Below, in pieces: positions 8,635 through 17,422 of a DNA stretch of 64,000 nt (position 1 is its first letter; the number at the start of each line of letters is the position of its first letter). Origin of the DNA: Paenibacillus sp. V4I7. GTDB taxonomy: Bacteria > Bacillota > Bacilli > Paenibacillales > NBRC-103111. The translations under genes and the position numbers were made by a program. The stretch spans positions 7,972,501 through 8,036,500 of the forward strand of contig NZ_JAUSZD010000002.1 of the NCBI RefSeq assembly GCF_030817275.1, read 5' to 3'. Under the pieces are notes generated by a model that did not search any database, was not told where the DNA came from, and saw nothing but the letters and a program-made list of their open reading frames with translations.

Positions 8635-11400
8635 ATGAAGAAATCAATCGCGGCATTGCTGCTCGTACTGCTGCTTCTGGGTGCTGCCGGTACTTATCTT
8701 AGTCTAAACCGGGATAGCTTCACGCTATGGCCCTTTAACAAAAGCATGCCCTTTGATGGTTTATCGAAGGCTGTCTCTGATCATCAAAACAATTTGTTCG
8801 TGATCGATAATGCCAAAAAAACCATTCACAAGCTGAACAGCCAAGGTGTTCTACAATTCTCCATCACAAGTGAGACGGGGAAGAACGGGGAAGTGTATCG
8901 CTTTAATGATATGGCTGTCGATGACCAAGGCTACCTCTATACCATTCGTACACTGCTTGATCCTTACGGCATTGCGGTCAAATCCGAGCAGATTGTTCGT
9001 TATAAGCCTAACGGACAGTTTGATCGCAGCTTGTTTACAGAAGAATATGATTCACAAACGAAACGATACAGACTTGGATCCTTACGAAATGTCCAGGTTC
9101 GTGAAGGTATGGTGTACTTTTTCAACGACGAGGTTCAGCAATTAGCCTTATATCAGGCCCCTGTAGGAGAAGCTTCATCCTCCGAGCCCAAGTCCGTTTA
9201 CACGATTAAACTTCCGGAGAATAAATATGTGTCCGAGGCAGACGGCTACAAGCCAGGGGAGATTTATTATTCAACGCGCAGCGGAGAAATTTATCGTGCT
9301 TTTAGTGATGGACACTCCGAGTTGGTTTATCCGCTTCCCGGTCTTGACCGTACAAGACGTAATTTTCCGGAGAGCTTGCATTTGGATAATCAGGGACGGC
9401 TGACTTTCATCGATTTCAACAGCAAATCAATCTCCAGACTTGATCCCAAGCAGCCCTACATCATCGAAGGTCTTGTGAATGAGGATAAAGCCAAAGCTAG
9501 CGGCGTGGAGCTTGCCTTCGATGCAACGAATAGCAGTATCGCTCAAGATGGCAGCCTCATTATTGTAGAATCAGCTCAAATTAATCGCCGTCTTTCGGAT
9601 GGAACCATTACCCCCTCCCTCGTAGAGGCGTTGTATAGCGAAGCCACGAAAACAAAGGCCATTATTCTTTGGTCTATCGCTATAGCAGGAATTCTACTTC
9701 TGCTGTATGCAATCAAAATCGTTTTCTTTAACTTGCTGCAGCGTCGTCTCCCTCTCATGATGAAACAAATTTTTATTTTAGTACCGGTTATTGCGGTTTC
9801 GATGATTCTTCTCTCTACTGTCATTTACACTAGCTTCTCGAAGAAAATGGAAGAAGAAACCTTCAGTGAGCTTCTCTTACTGGCTAAAAACGGTCAAAAC
9901 CTGATTGATGGCGATAAGCTAGAGAGTCTTACTTCACCTCTGGATTACAATGGGACTATTTATCAATCGTTCCGTAAAAAGATTCAATCTGTCTTTGACA
10001 ATAATGAGCAAGATGATAATCAAGGCTTTTACAAAGCGGTTTATAAATACGAGAACAGCGTCATTTATCGTATTTTGGAAGATGATGACGGGATGCATAT
10101 GTTCAATCCTTTTCTACAAACACCCGAGAATCAGCAGGTCGTGCTTCAAGGGAAGCCAGCCAAAGGCCAATGGCAGGATTTCTCCGGTGAGTGGAGATAT
10201 GCGATTGCCCCTATTTTTAATTCAGCGGGTAAAATTGTCGGTGTTTTCGAAACAAGTAAAAACTTGGACGGCATCCTCAAGCATCGCCAAACGGTACTCC
10301 AATCGATCATTCGCAACATTGCTTTTATTTCGATAGGCTTACTGCTCGTTCTCTTTCTGATGACTTATGTGCTGCTCTCTTCGATTCGTAAGCTTCGCAA
10401 TAGCGTTGGGGAGATTGCCAAGGGCAACTGGGATGCGGTTGTTACGATAAACACAAGGGACGAAGTGTCAGACCTAGGCGACAGTGTCAATACGATGGCT
10501 GCTCGCATTCGGGATTATATCACCAAAGTAGAAAACTTCAGCCAATCCTACTATCGCTTCGTGCCGCAGCAATTTCTGCGTTTTTTGAACAAAGAAAGCA
10601 TACTGGATGTCGAGCTTGGCGATCAGGTGGAGCAAAATATGTCCATCTTAATTTTCAATATCCGAGGCTTTTATCAACTGTCCAAAAGGCTTTCGCCGGA
10701 AGAGAACTTCAACTTTGTGAACTCATTTCTTAAAAGATTCGGACCTTATGTGCGCAATCATCAAGGTCTCATGAATAAGTACTTAGGAGCGGGCTTCATG
10801 GCGTTATTCCCGAATCAAGCAGATGAAGCGCTGCGAGCCTCTATTGAGATGCGTAAAGAACTGGACATCTACAATTCTCATCGAGCCAAAGTTGGTTATA
10901 AGCCTGTTGATTTCGGCATTGGTTTGCATAAAGGACCGCTTCGACTAGGGATCATTGGTGAGGAGCAGCGTTTGGAAGGCAATGTGATTTCCGACGGGGT
11001 TAATTTGGCAACCATGCTGGAGAAAATGACGGAACCGCTAGGGGCATCGATTCTCATTACCGATTATGTGGTTCAATCGTTGGAGCAGCCTGCCGGCTTC
11101 CACTATCGCAATTTGGGATTGATTCAGGTTGAAGGGGTGAAAGAGCCGCTTCATCTGTTCGATGTGTACCAGGGTGATCCGGATACGATTCGAGCTCTGA
11201 AGGATAAAACCAAAGCTTTGTTCGAGCAAGCCGTAACGTATTACCAGGTAGGCCGTTTCTATGATGCTCGTGAAGCGTTCTTAATGGTTATTAAGCAAAA
11301 TCGCCAAGATAAAGCAGCACAGCTGTATTTCTATATTTGTGATGAATACTTCCAAAACGGTACAACAGCAGAGTGGAATGGTACATTATCTGTTTCTTAA
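8635..11400 (+). CDS. Membrane receptor: beta-propeller-like sensor, HAMP and degenerate class III nucleotidyl cyclase domain
   Basis: A 921-aa protein. It has a signal-anchor helix (about 5-22), an NHL-like outer beta-propeller region (about 40-325), membrane helices near 340-362, 375-398 and 562-585 enclosing a PDC/Cache-like outer segment (about 400-560), HAMP (about 585-640), a class III cyclase fold (about 655-840) and a TPR-like tail. The cyclase domain lacks key residues: the first metal Asp position reads FNIRGF instead of F-D-I-R-G-F, the second reads KYLGAGFMA where GD is usual, and the transition-state Arg position is Met (VNLATMLE). It is therefore probably catalytically dead and acts as a regulatory or binding domain. 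It starts 17 bp after the TolC-like gene with a GAGGAG site and belongs to the same operon. Confidence 0.85.
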   Translation: MKKSIAALLLVLLLLGAAGTYLSLNRDSFTLWPFNKSMPFDGLSKAVSDHQNNLFVIDNAKKTIHKLNSQGVLQFSITSETGKNGEVYRFNDMAVDDQGYLYTIRTLLDPYGIAVKSEQIVRYKPNGQFDRSLFTEEYDSQTKRYRLGSLRNVQVREGMVYFFNDEVQQLALYQAPVGEASSSEPKSVYTIKLPENKYVSEADGYKPGEIYYSTRSGEIYRAFSDGHSELVYPLPGLDRTRRNFPESLHLDNQGRLTFIDFNSKSISRLDPKQPYIIEGLVNEDKAKASGVELAFDATNSSIAQDGSLIIVESAQINRRLSDGTITPSLVEALYSEATKTKAIILWSIAIAGILLLLYAIKIVFFNLLQRRLPLMMKQIFILVPVIAVSMILLSTVIYTSFSKKMEEETFSELLLLAKNGQNLIDGDKLESLTSPLDYNGTIYQSFRKKIQSVFDNNEQDDNQGFYKAVYKYENSVIYRILEDDDGMHMFNPFLQTPENQQVVLQGKPAKGQWQDFSGEWRYAIAPIFNSAGKIVGVFETSKNLDGILKHRQTVLQSIIRNIAFISIGLLLVLFLMTYVLLSSIRKLRNSVGEIAKGNWDAVVTINTRDEVSDLGDSVNTMAARIRDYITKVENFSQSYYRFVPQQFLRFLNKESILDVELGDQVEQNMSILIFNIRGFYQLSKRLSPEENFNFVNSFLKRFGPYVRNHQGLMNKYLGAGFMALFPNQADEALRASIEMRKELDIYNSHRAKVGYKPVDFGIGLHKGPLRLGIIGEEQRLEGNVISDGVNLATMLEKMTEPLGASILITDYVVQSLEQPAGFHYRNLGLIQVEGVKEPLHLFDVYQGDPDTIRALKDKTKALFEQAVTYYQVGRFYDAREAFLMVIKQNRQDKAAQLYFYICDEYFQNGTTAEWNGTLSVS

Positions 11401-11421
11401 TGTGAAAGAGGCGATCTTGGC

Positions 11422-11916
11422 ATGCATGTACAAGAATTAGTAATGGAAAAGGACGCATTGCGAATTACAGATTTCTATTTGTCTTCGGATTCTTTTGATG
11501 ACCAGCGGCATACACCGGGAGAGCTTGATCATTTCCGCAATGCTCCCCTGCTAAGCTTAACGCAGCGCAATCATCGTCATTGGTTTATTGAGAACGAATC
11601 AGGTGAGATTATTGCGGTTACCAGCTGCAAGGAAAATGAACATCAATCCGGAGGATTTCTGTGGGATTACTTAGCTGTACACCGCGAGTACCGCAGACAT
11701 GGCTTTGCGAAGATATTATTCCAAGCGTTAGAGACGTTCGCTAGGTTAGCGGAGGGACGATATATACTTACCTATACCTGTGATTTGCCAGAGTATCAAC
11801 CCATCCAAAAAATGTTTACAGCGAATGGTTTTGAATTAATCGGCACTTATCCGAACTACTATTATGAAGGTGAAGCCAGGCTGGCTTTTTACAAACCACT
11901 GTTAAACAACAAATGA
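11422..11916 (+). CDS. GNAT family N-acetyltransferase
   Basis: A 164-aa protein with the GNAT acetyl-CoA-binding motif A (LAVHREYRRHGFAKILFQA, the R-x-x-G-x-A loop) around residue 90 and the usual C-terminal block with FTANGFELIGTYPNYYYEG. It would transfer an acetyl group from acetyl-CoA to a small molecule or a protein amine; the substrate cannot be told. It begins 21 bp after the receptor gene with an AAGAGG site and ends 23 bp before the next gene, so it sits inside the operon. A role in modifying island products is possible but unproven. Confidence 0.85.
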   Translation: MHVQELVMEKDALRITDFYLSSDSFDDQRHTPGELDHFRNAPLLSLTQRNHRHWFIENESGEIIAVTSCKENEHQSGGFLWDYLAVHREYRRHGFAKILFQALETFARLAEGRYILTYTCDLPEYQPIQKMFTANGFELIGTYPNYYYEGEARLAFYKPLLNNK

Positions 11917-11939
11917 AATAATAGATTGGACCTGATGAT

Positions 11940-14900
11940 ATGCAAGGAAGCTTAACTAGATGGATGGGACTGCGCACAGAAGATATTCGGAAGCTATGGA
12001 TGATGCTACCGATCTTTTATTTTAGCGGGATTGCTGAATCCTTGAACTATACCGCGTTCATGGCGCTTTTTAACCAAAGATTCGGTGTGCAGTATTTACC
12101 TTATATCTATATCGTAGAAGCGGCAATCATGCCTCTAGAGGGCTGGCTCTTAGCGAAGCTGGCGAATCGTCTGCCCAAGGCCAAAATGATGACTACGCTC
12201 TACCTAATCATGATGGGATTGCTGCTCCTCAATGGTGCGGTGCTGCTTGGATTTAAGCTTGGCGGCATTGATTTCAGGTATTACTACCCGATTCTGTTCT
12301 TGTCTTCCAACTTTGTCGTGAGGCAGTTGACGCTGCTGCTTTGGAGTACGGCCTTTGATCTATGTCCTACTCAGCAGGCCAAAAGGTTAATGCCGGTGTT
12401 CATCGCTTCGACGACGACCGGCGGTATTACGGCAGGCTTGATCGCCCACCAAATTGGTAAACTGCTAGGTACCGAAGCGGTGTATGCGCTTGCTCCAGTG
12501 TTGATGGTGTTCGGCTTCATCTTTTTCCGCAAAGCGTTGGCACGGTATTTGGTGCCCTTGACTTTGAAAGAAGACAAACGATTGAAGGACCTTGGAACTT
12601 CTGGAGCGGGTGGAGAGGCACAGCAGCCTGCTGGCTATTATGCGAAACAGATGCTGCGCAGCCCGTTCCTGCTTTGCGCCATTGCTTTGATGACACTTAT
12701 GCCTGCGGTTTATTTTATGATCGAGTATCAGTACTTCACGGTTGCTGAGAGCAAGTTCCCCAAGGAAGGCGATCTAACCTCATTTTATGGATTAATTACC
12801 GCTATTCAGTTCACGATCTGCTTGCTTCTACAAACCGTGTCTACCCGCTTAATGAACTGGCTGGGCGCGAGCAATATGCTGCTGGCGATTACGGTTATCT
12901 TTCTTGGCGGCTTTGGACTTACTGCTTTGTTTTTAAATCAATCGCTGGGGCTCGTGATGGTATCCGGCTCTTATGCCATTTTTTATATTCTGCTGTATTA
13001 CATTGCGGAGCCGTGCTATCAGCTCTTTTTTAAAATGATGCCTATCGGAAAACGCGACGGCTATCGTTATTTTGCTCAGGGTGTGGCTGCTTCGGGCGGG
13101 ATCTTAATCGGTTCGCTGCTATCCTTACTGCATTCGTTTGGTCTCATTCAGCTGTCCCCTCTTGCCTGGGTAGGTGTAGTTGCAGCGGCTATTCTCGTCG
13201 TTGTGGCTTGGTACGGAAGGAATCTGTACATACGTGAGTTGGTCAAAAGTGTGCAGTCCTTGCATGCGGATCTATCGGATATTGCTGGCTCCTTTATCGG
13301 GGGCATTCGCAGCTCCAAAGCTTTGGCCTCCATGCTCGGCTATCTGAAGCATCCGAATGATTATGTGCGAGAGTTGGCGCTCGAAGTGATTGGTAAAGCG
13401 AAAGATTCCGCTTTCCTGCCGCAGTTGATCGGAATGATTGGTGAAGAAAGCTCAAGAATCCGCATTGCTGTGCTGCGGGCGATGAATTTGCAAGGGGCAA
13501 CGATCCAGGATCTCGTGCAGGTGGCTTCATTCTTGGAGGACGAGGACCCTGAGGTACGTGCTGAGAGTGTGAAGTTGATTTCAAAGGCAACGCATCTCAA
13601 AAGCCAATCGCATTTCTTCATTCGTGTTAAGCTGCTAGATAACCATCCGAAGGTTGTACACGAAGGCGTTAAGGCACTTTATGCGCTGGAAAGTGAAGAA
13701 AGCTATCAAGCCTGTGACGAGGCGATTATTAAAATGCTCGATAACGGTGGTGAATGGGCCGTTTATGGCTGTCATACCGTCGCTGATCTGAAGCTTGATT
13801 CCTATTCAGCATGGGTGTTATCGCTGCTCGACGATCATCGTCCTGCTGTCAAAGTTGCGGCTGCGCACTGTATGGGTAAGCTTCAGCAGGTGGATGCAAT
13901 TCCCCGCCTCTTGTCGATGGTGCCACTCGCAGATCAAGAGCTGCGCAAGGCCATTCTCGAGGCTTTCGTAGATATGGGGGCTAAGGCCCTGCCAGCATTG
14001 CTGAACGGCGTGAATCATGTGAATCCGTTTATATGGAATTCGGCGGTTACAGCGCTTGCTGAGCTGCTGGATGAAAGTAAATTACGTTCAGAGTTAGTTG
14101 ACCGCTGCGTTAGTCGAATGCTTGCTTCCACGCAGGAACGCGCTCTACCGGCTGCTCTTCAAGAGCTGGGGATGCAGGGGCTTGCTGAGCTTGCTAATCA
14201 GCGCTGCGGGGAGCTTCATAATGCGCTGGTAGGCGGTGCGTGGGCTGTAATGGCCAAGTTCGTAGATGAACGTGTGGTGACGACACTCCGCGAAGCGACT
14301 CAGGACGAGAGTGATGAGGTTCGTGATAACGCTTTGGAAGTTCTTGCTGAGGGACTCGGCGATCGCAGATTGGCCCTGGCACTGTTGGAATTATTAAAGA
14401 AAGAGACTGTGAGAAGCAGTGTAGCAAGAACGGAGCCGCTTCTCATTTTGCAAGAAGCTAAGTTTTGGTCGGATGATTGGCTTCGAGATATTGCTGTTTA
14501 TGCACTAAGTTCACTGGAGCGTGCCGATATGAAGGAAGATCGTAGGTTTTTAACGATGCTGGATAAAGTTATTTTCTTGAAGCAGGTCTCCCTATTCGCG
14601 GACCTGTCCGTGGATGAACTAGGTTTAATTGCAGGGATTGCAACGGAAGAAGTACATGAGGATCTTACTTATTTATTGCGCCGTGGTGAGCGGAATGCAG
14701 CCATGTATCTCATTATTGAAGGCAATGTTGAACTGAGCAATGAGACAGGTATTGGGGAGACTGTAACGATTGGTGTACTAGGACCGAAGCAAGCGTTCGG
14801 CGAAACGACGGCATTAGACGGATCGCCTTCCTCGATTACAGCGCAAGTGATTTTCGATGAGGTGCGTGTGCTCACTTTGCAAGGGGAAAGCTTGTCTCGG

Positions 14901-14996
14901 TTAGTGAGATTATATCCAGAGATCGGGATTGGGCTGCTTCATGCTTCTAGTGCCAGAGTGCGGCTGCTCGAAAATATGCTTTTGAAAATGGCTTAA
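11940..14996 (+). CDS. Fusion: MFS/nucleotide-carrier-like membrane domain, HEAT repeats and C-terminal cyclic-nucleotide-binding domain
   Basis: A 1018-aa protein. Residues 1-430 hold about 11-12 membrane helices with the look of MFS or ATP/ADP-carrier-like transporters. Residues 450-830 are HEAT repeats (for example LASMLGYLKHPNDYVRELAL). Residues 870-1010 are a cNMP-binding domain with the phosphate-binding-type stretch FGETTALDGSPSS. The usual Arg after the small residues of that cassette is not present (S-P-S-S-I), so nucleotide affinity is uncertain. Similar carrier-HEAT-cNMP fusions are known in several bacterial phyla, substrate undetermined. Next to a cyclase-like receptor, it may sense a nucleotide and gate transport or signalling. 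The ribosome site before 11940 is weak. Confidence 0.8.
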   Translation: MQGSLTRWMGLRTEDIRKLWMMLPIFYFSGIAESLNYTAFMALFNQRFGVQYLPYIYIVEAAIMPLEGWLLAKLANRLPKAKMMTTLYLIMMGLLLLNGAVLLGFKLGGIDFRYYYPILFLSSNFVVRQLTLLLWSTAFDLCPTQQAKRLMPVFIASTTTGGITAGLIAHQIGKLLGTEAVYALAPVLMVFGFIFFRKALARYLVPLTLKEDKRLKDLGTSGAGGEAQQPAGYYAKQMLRSPFLLCAIALMTLMPAVYFMIEYQYFTVAESKFPKEGDLTSFYGLITAIQFTICLLLQTVSTRLMNWLGASNMLLAITVIFLGGFGLTALFLNQSLGLVMVSGSYAIFYILLYYIAEPCYQLFFKMMPIGKRDGYRYFAQGVAASGGILIGSLLSLLHSFGLIQLSPLAWVGVVAAAILVVVAWYGRNLYIRELVKSVQSLHADLSDIAGSFIGGIRSSKALASMLGYLKHPNDYVRELALEVIGKAKDSAFLPQLIGMIGEESSRIRIAVLRAMNLQGATIQDLVQVASFLEDEDPEVRAESVKLISKATHLKSQSHFFIRVKLLDNHPKVVHEGVKALYALESEESYQACDEAIIKMLDNGGEWAVYGCHTVADLKLDSYSAWVLSLLDDHRPAVKVAAAHCMGKLQQVDAIPRLLSMVPLADQELRKAILEAFVDMGAKALPALLNGVNHVNPFIWNSAVTALAELLDESKLRSELVDRCVSRMLASTQERALPAALQELGMQGLAELANQRCGELHNALVGGAWAVMAKFVDERVVTTLREATQDESDEVRDNALEVLAEGLGDRRLALALLELLKKETVRSSVARTEPLLILQEAKFWSDDWLRDIAVYALSSLERADMKEDRRFLTMLDKVIFLKQVSLFADLSVDELGLIAGIATEEVHEDLTYLLRRGERNAAMYLIIEGNVELSNETGIGETVTIGVLGPKQAFGETTALDGSPSSITAQVIFDEVRVLTLQGESLSRLVRLYPEIGIGLLHASSARVRLLENMLLKMA

Positions 14997-15049
14997 AGCA
15001 GTTGGTCGGCTAGTGGCTTCAGTAATCAGCGTCTGAGAGGGTGAATGTC

Positions 15050-15487
15050 GTGTCATTGGAGTCTATCGTTTTGAGCAATGATCTGAAGGAACTGGAACGG
15101 CTAGGTGTATTCTTGCGAGACTTGTCGGAGACGATGGGCATGGATGACCATACGCTATACCAAGTGAATTTAGTCTGCGACGAGCTTGTGACGAACATCA
15201 TTCTCTATGGCTATCCGCCTGGTGAAACCCGTATGCATACGATCCGAATTGATGTGGGGCGTGTCCCTGGTGGTTGGGAGCTTCGAATGACAGACCGCGG
15301 AGTGCCATTCAACCCTCTGTTGAAGTCAAGTCCGACTGTGGATCAGAGCTTGGATGATCGAGGGATTGGCGGTCTCGGTATCTACTTTGTGAAGCAGGTT
15401 ATGGATGATATTGTGTATGAACGCTTGAACGAGGAAAATGTTCTAATGATGAAAAAATGGCGAATCAAGGAGGAGGGAATATCATGA
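15050..15487 (+). CDS. RsbW-like anti-sigma factor / serine kinase (HATPase)
   Basis: A GHKL ATPase of the anti-sigma type: the N-box DELVTNIILYGY, a G1-like DRGVPFNPL, and GGLGIYFVKQVMD for the lid. Such proteins bind a target (often a sigma factor) or phosphorylate their STAS partner. The GTG at 15050 is chosen because GAGAGG lies nine bases upstream; the GTG at 15041 abuts that site and is less likely. The gene overlaps the STAS gene by four bases (ATGA), so translation is coupled. No sigma factor gene is in the window, so the target is unknown. Confidence 0.85.
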   Translation: MSLESIVLSNDLKELERLGVFLRDLSETMGMDDHTLYQVNLVCDELVTNIILYGYPPGETRMHTIRIDVGRVPGGWELRMTDRGVPFNPLLKSSPTVDQSLDDRGIGGLGIYFVKQVMDDIVYERLNEENVLMMKKWRIKEEGIS

Positions 15488-15819
15488 TAATAACCGAGCA
15501 AATGCAAGGTGAAATCACGCTGCTGAGCTTAAACGGCCGACTGGATGCGAATACATCCGCGAGCTTGGAATCGGCTTTTGCCAAACTAGTCGAGCAGGGG
15601 AAGGGCAAGTTCGTGTTTGATCTTCAAGGTCTTGACTATGTCAGCAGTGCAGGGCTCAGAAGCTTACTTTCAGCAGCCAAAATGATTAAGGTAATTCAAG
15701 GCAAGCTGGCGCTAGCACGAATGAATGAGCATGTGAAGGATGTTTTCGACATGTCGGGATTTAGCCGTATTTTCTCGATTTATGAGACAGAAGCGGATGC
15801 CATCCATGCGATTTCTTAG
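15484..15819 (+). CDS. STAS-domain anti-anti-sigma factor (RsbV-like)
   Basis: A 111-aa STAS protein with LSLNGRLDANTS near the N-terminus and the phosphorylation loop DYVSSAGLRSLLSA, whose Ser is the usual kinase target. In the dephosphorylated form such a protein sequesters the partner kinase. The start ATG at 15484 overlaps the RsbW-like stop and follows AAGGAGGAGGG; a longer frame from 15457 has no support. It sits between its likely kinase and its likely phosphatase, which is the classic partner-switch order. Confidence 0.9.
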   Translation: MIITEQMQGEITLLSLNGRLDANTSASLESAFAKLVEQGKGKFVFDLQGLDYVSSAGLRSLLSAAKMIKVIQGKLALARMNEHVKDVFDMSGFSRIFSIYETEADAIHAIS

Positions 15820-15840
15820 TTGGAAGGGGAGGCGCGCTAA

Positions 15841-17289
15841 ATGAATATCGTTGTTGGTGTGCTTCTCATCGTTTGTCTTATGGTTATCATTTTGTGGAAG
15901 CTGAGTGAGCGGAAACGAAGATTTGCAGAGTTGGAGCTTCAACGGACAATGCAACTATTCGATGTGAGCCTGGAAGTGAATTCGACGATCCGCAAGCAGG
16001 ATTTGCTTGTGAAAATCATGGAAACCTCTTCCCGCATTATGAATGCCGAGGCTTCATCGGTTATTTTGGTCGATGAGGAAAAAGGGGAGCTGTTCTTTGA
16101 CCTCGCGCTTGGTGAAAAAGGCGATGAAGTTCGTGAAATTCGCCTCAAAATAGGTGAAGGCATTGCAGGCTGGGTCGCCCAAACCGGCAAATCGGTCAAA
16201 ATCGACGATGCTGCGAAGGATGAACGCTGGTCGTCAAAGGTGGCCAAACGGGTCGATTACCCGACACGCAGTATGCTCTGTGTCCCTCTTGTTAGCAAAG
16301 GGAAAATTATCGGTGTGCTGCAGGTGCTCAACAAACGAGATGACGCTCATTTCACGGATCGCGATTTGCAGCTTCTCGAGTCCATCGCTTCGCCAACAGC
16401 CGTTTCTTTGGAAAATGCCATGTTGTATGACGCGCTGGAGAAGTCGATTCATGCATTGAAAATGACGACGGCTGCTAAGGAACGGATGGAGAGCGAGCTG
16501 CGCATTGCTACAGACATCCAGATAGGCTTCCTGCCTCACGGGAGTTTGTGTTTAAGCAGTGGCGGCGTTGAGGGTGATATGAGCAGCTCATCTGAAGCGG
16601 GAGGTCTTGAAAGTAGTGACGTAGCCGTCGTGGAGACACAGGCCATTATTCGTCCTGCTCGTGAAGTCGGCGGGGACTTCTACGACTACTTCTGTATCGG
16701 GGCGGATCGCTTGTTCTTCGTGCTTGGCGATGTATCTGACAAGGGAATACCGGCTGCTTTGTTCATGGCGGTAACCATGACGTTGTTGAAAGGGAAGATG
16801 ACCTCAGAGATGACTCCTGGAGAGCTGTTGACGGCAGTCAATCAAGAGCTTTATAAGGATGACTCAACGATGTTTGCAACGATTTTCTGCGGTTTACTAG
16901 ATGTTCGATCAGGGCAGTTAATTTATAGCGATGGTGGGCATTGTCCCCCTTACATCATGCGGGGAAGCGGAGACGTGGAGCAGTTGAAAGGGAAGAAAGG
17001 GCTTCCGCTTGGCGTTATGGATGATATGCTTTATATGGATAATGAAATGACATTAGGTCTTGGTGAACGAATTATACTGTATACCGATGGGATTACAGAG
17101 GCGGAGGATCTGCTGCAGGAGCAATATGGCTTCTCCCGACTAAGTGAACTATTGAAGAAGGAGCAAGCAAGTAATCAAACGAGCTTGCTTGAGCGGATGG
17201 TTGAGGACGTAGATTTCTTCACGAATGGCGCTGTCCAGTCTGATGATATTGCTGTGCTCGTTATAGACAGAAATACAACCAAAATGTAA
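15841..17289 (+). CDS. GAF-PP2C (SpoIIE/RsbU-type) serine phosphatase, membrane anchored
   Basis: A 482-aa protein with one N-terminal membrane helix (about 3-20), a short coiled coil, a GAF domain (about 45-190) and a PPM/SpoIIE phosphatase domain (about 225-478). Metal-site motifs are present: REVGGDFYDYF, LGDVSDKGIPAAL, YTDGITEAED and SDDIAVLVI. It should dephosphorylate the STAS protein encoded just upstream and so free or trap the partner of the RsbW-like kinase. The GAF domain is the likely signal input. It starts 21 bp after the STAS gene with AAGGGGAGG. About 130 bp without a gene follow. Confidence 0.9.
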   Translation: MNIVVGVLLIVCLMVIILWKLSERKRRFAELELQRTMQLFDVSLEVNSTIRKQDLLVKIMETSSRIMNAEASSVILVDEEKGELFFDLALGEKGDEVREIRLKIGEGIAGWVAQTGKSVKIDDAAKDERWSSKVAKRVDYPTRSMLCVPLVSKGKIIGVLQVLNKRDDAHFTDRDLQLLESIASPTAVSLENAMLYDALEKSIHALKMTTAAKERMESELRIATDIQIGFLPHGSLCLSSGGVEGDMSSSSEAGGLESSDVAVVETQAIIRPAREVGGDFYDYFCIGADRLFFVLGDVSDKGIPAALFMAVTMTLLKGKMTSEMTPGELLTAVNQELYKDDSTMFATIFCGLLDVRSGQLIYSDGGHCPPYIMRGSGDVEQLKGKKGLPLGVMDDMLYMDNEMTLGLGERIILYTDGITEAEDLLQEQYGFSRLSELLKKEQASNQTSLLERMVEDVDFFTNGAVQSDDIAVLVIDRNTTKM

Positions 17290-17422
17290 TCTCAAAGCCA
17301 TATAGTTGTGATATAGTGAATTTATACGACTTCATGCGTTCAGACACGGATAATTAGGGGATGCAAGCCATCAGCGGATGGGAAATAAGACTGGGAAATA
17401 CCACAATAGGGGGTTCATGCCA

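Noticed and set aside
17341..17362. Sigma-B-like promoter (GTTCAG-13-GGGGAT) before the DUF4157 gene
   Set aside because: Attractive because of the adjacent partner switch, but both boxes differ from consensus and sigma-B is not shown for this organism.
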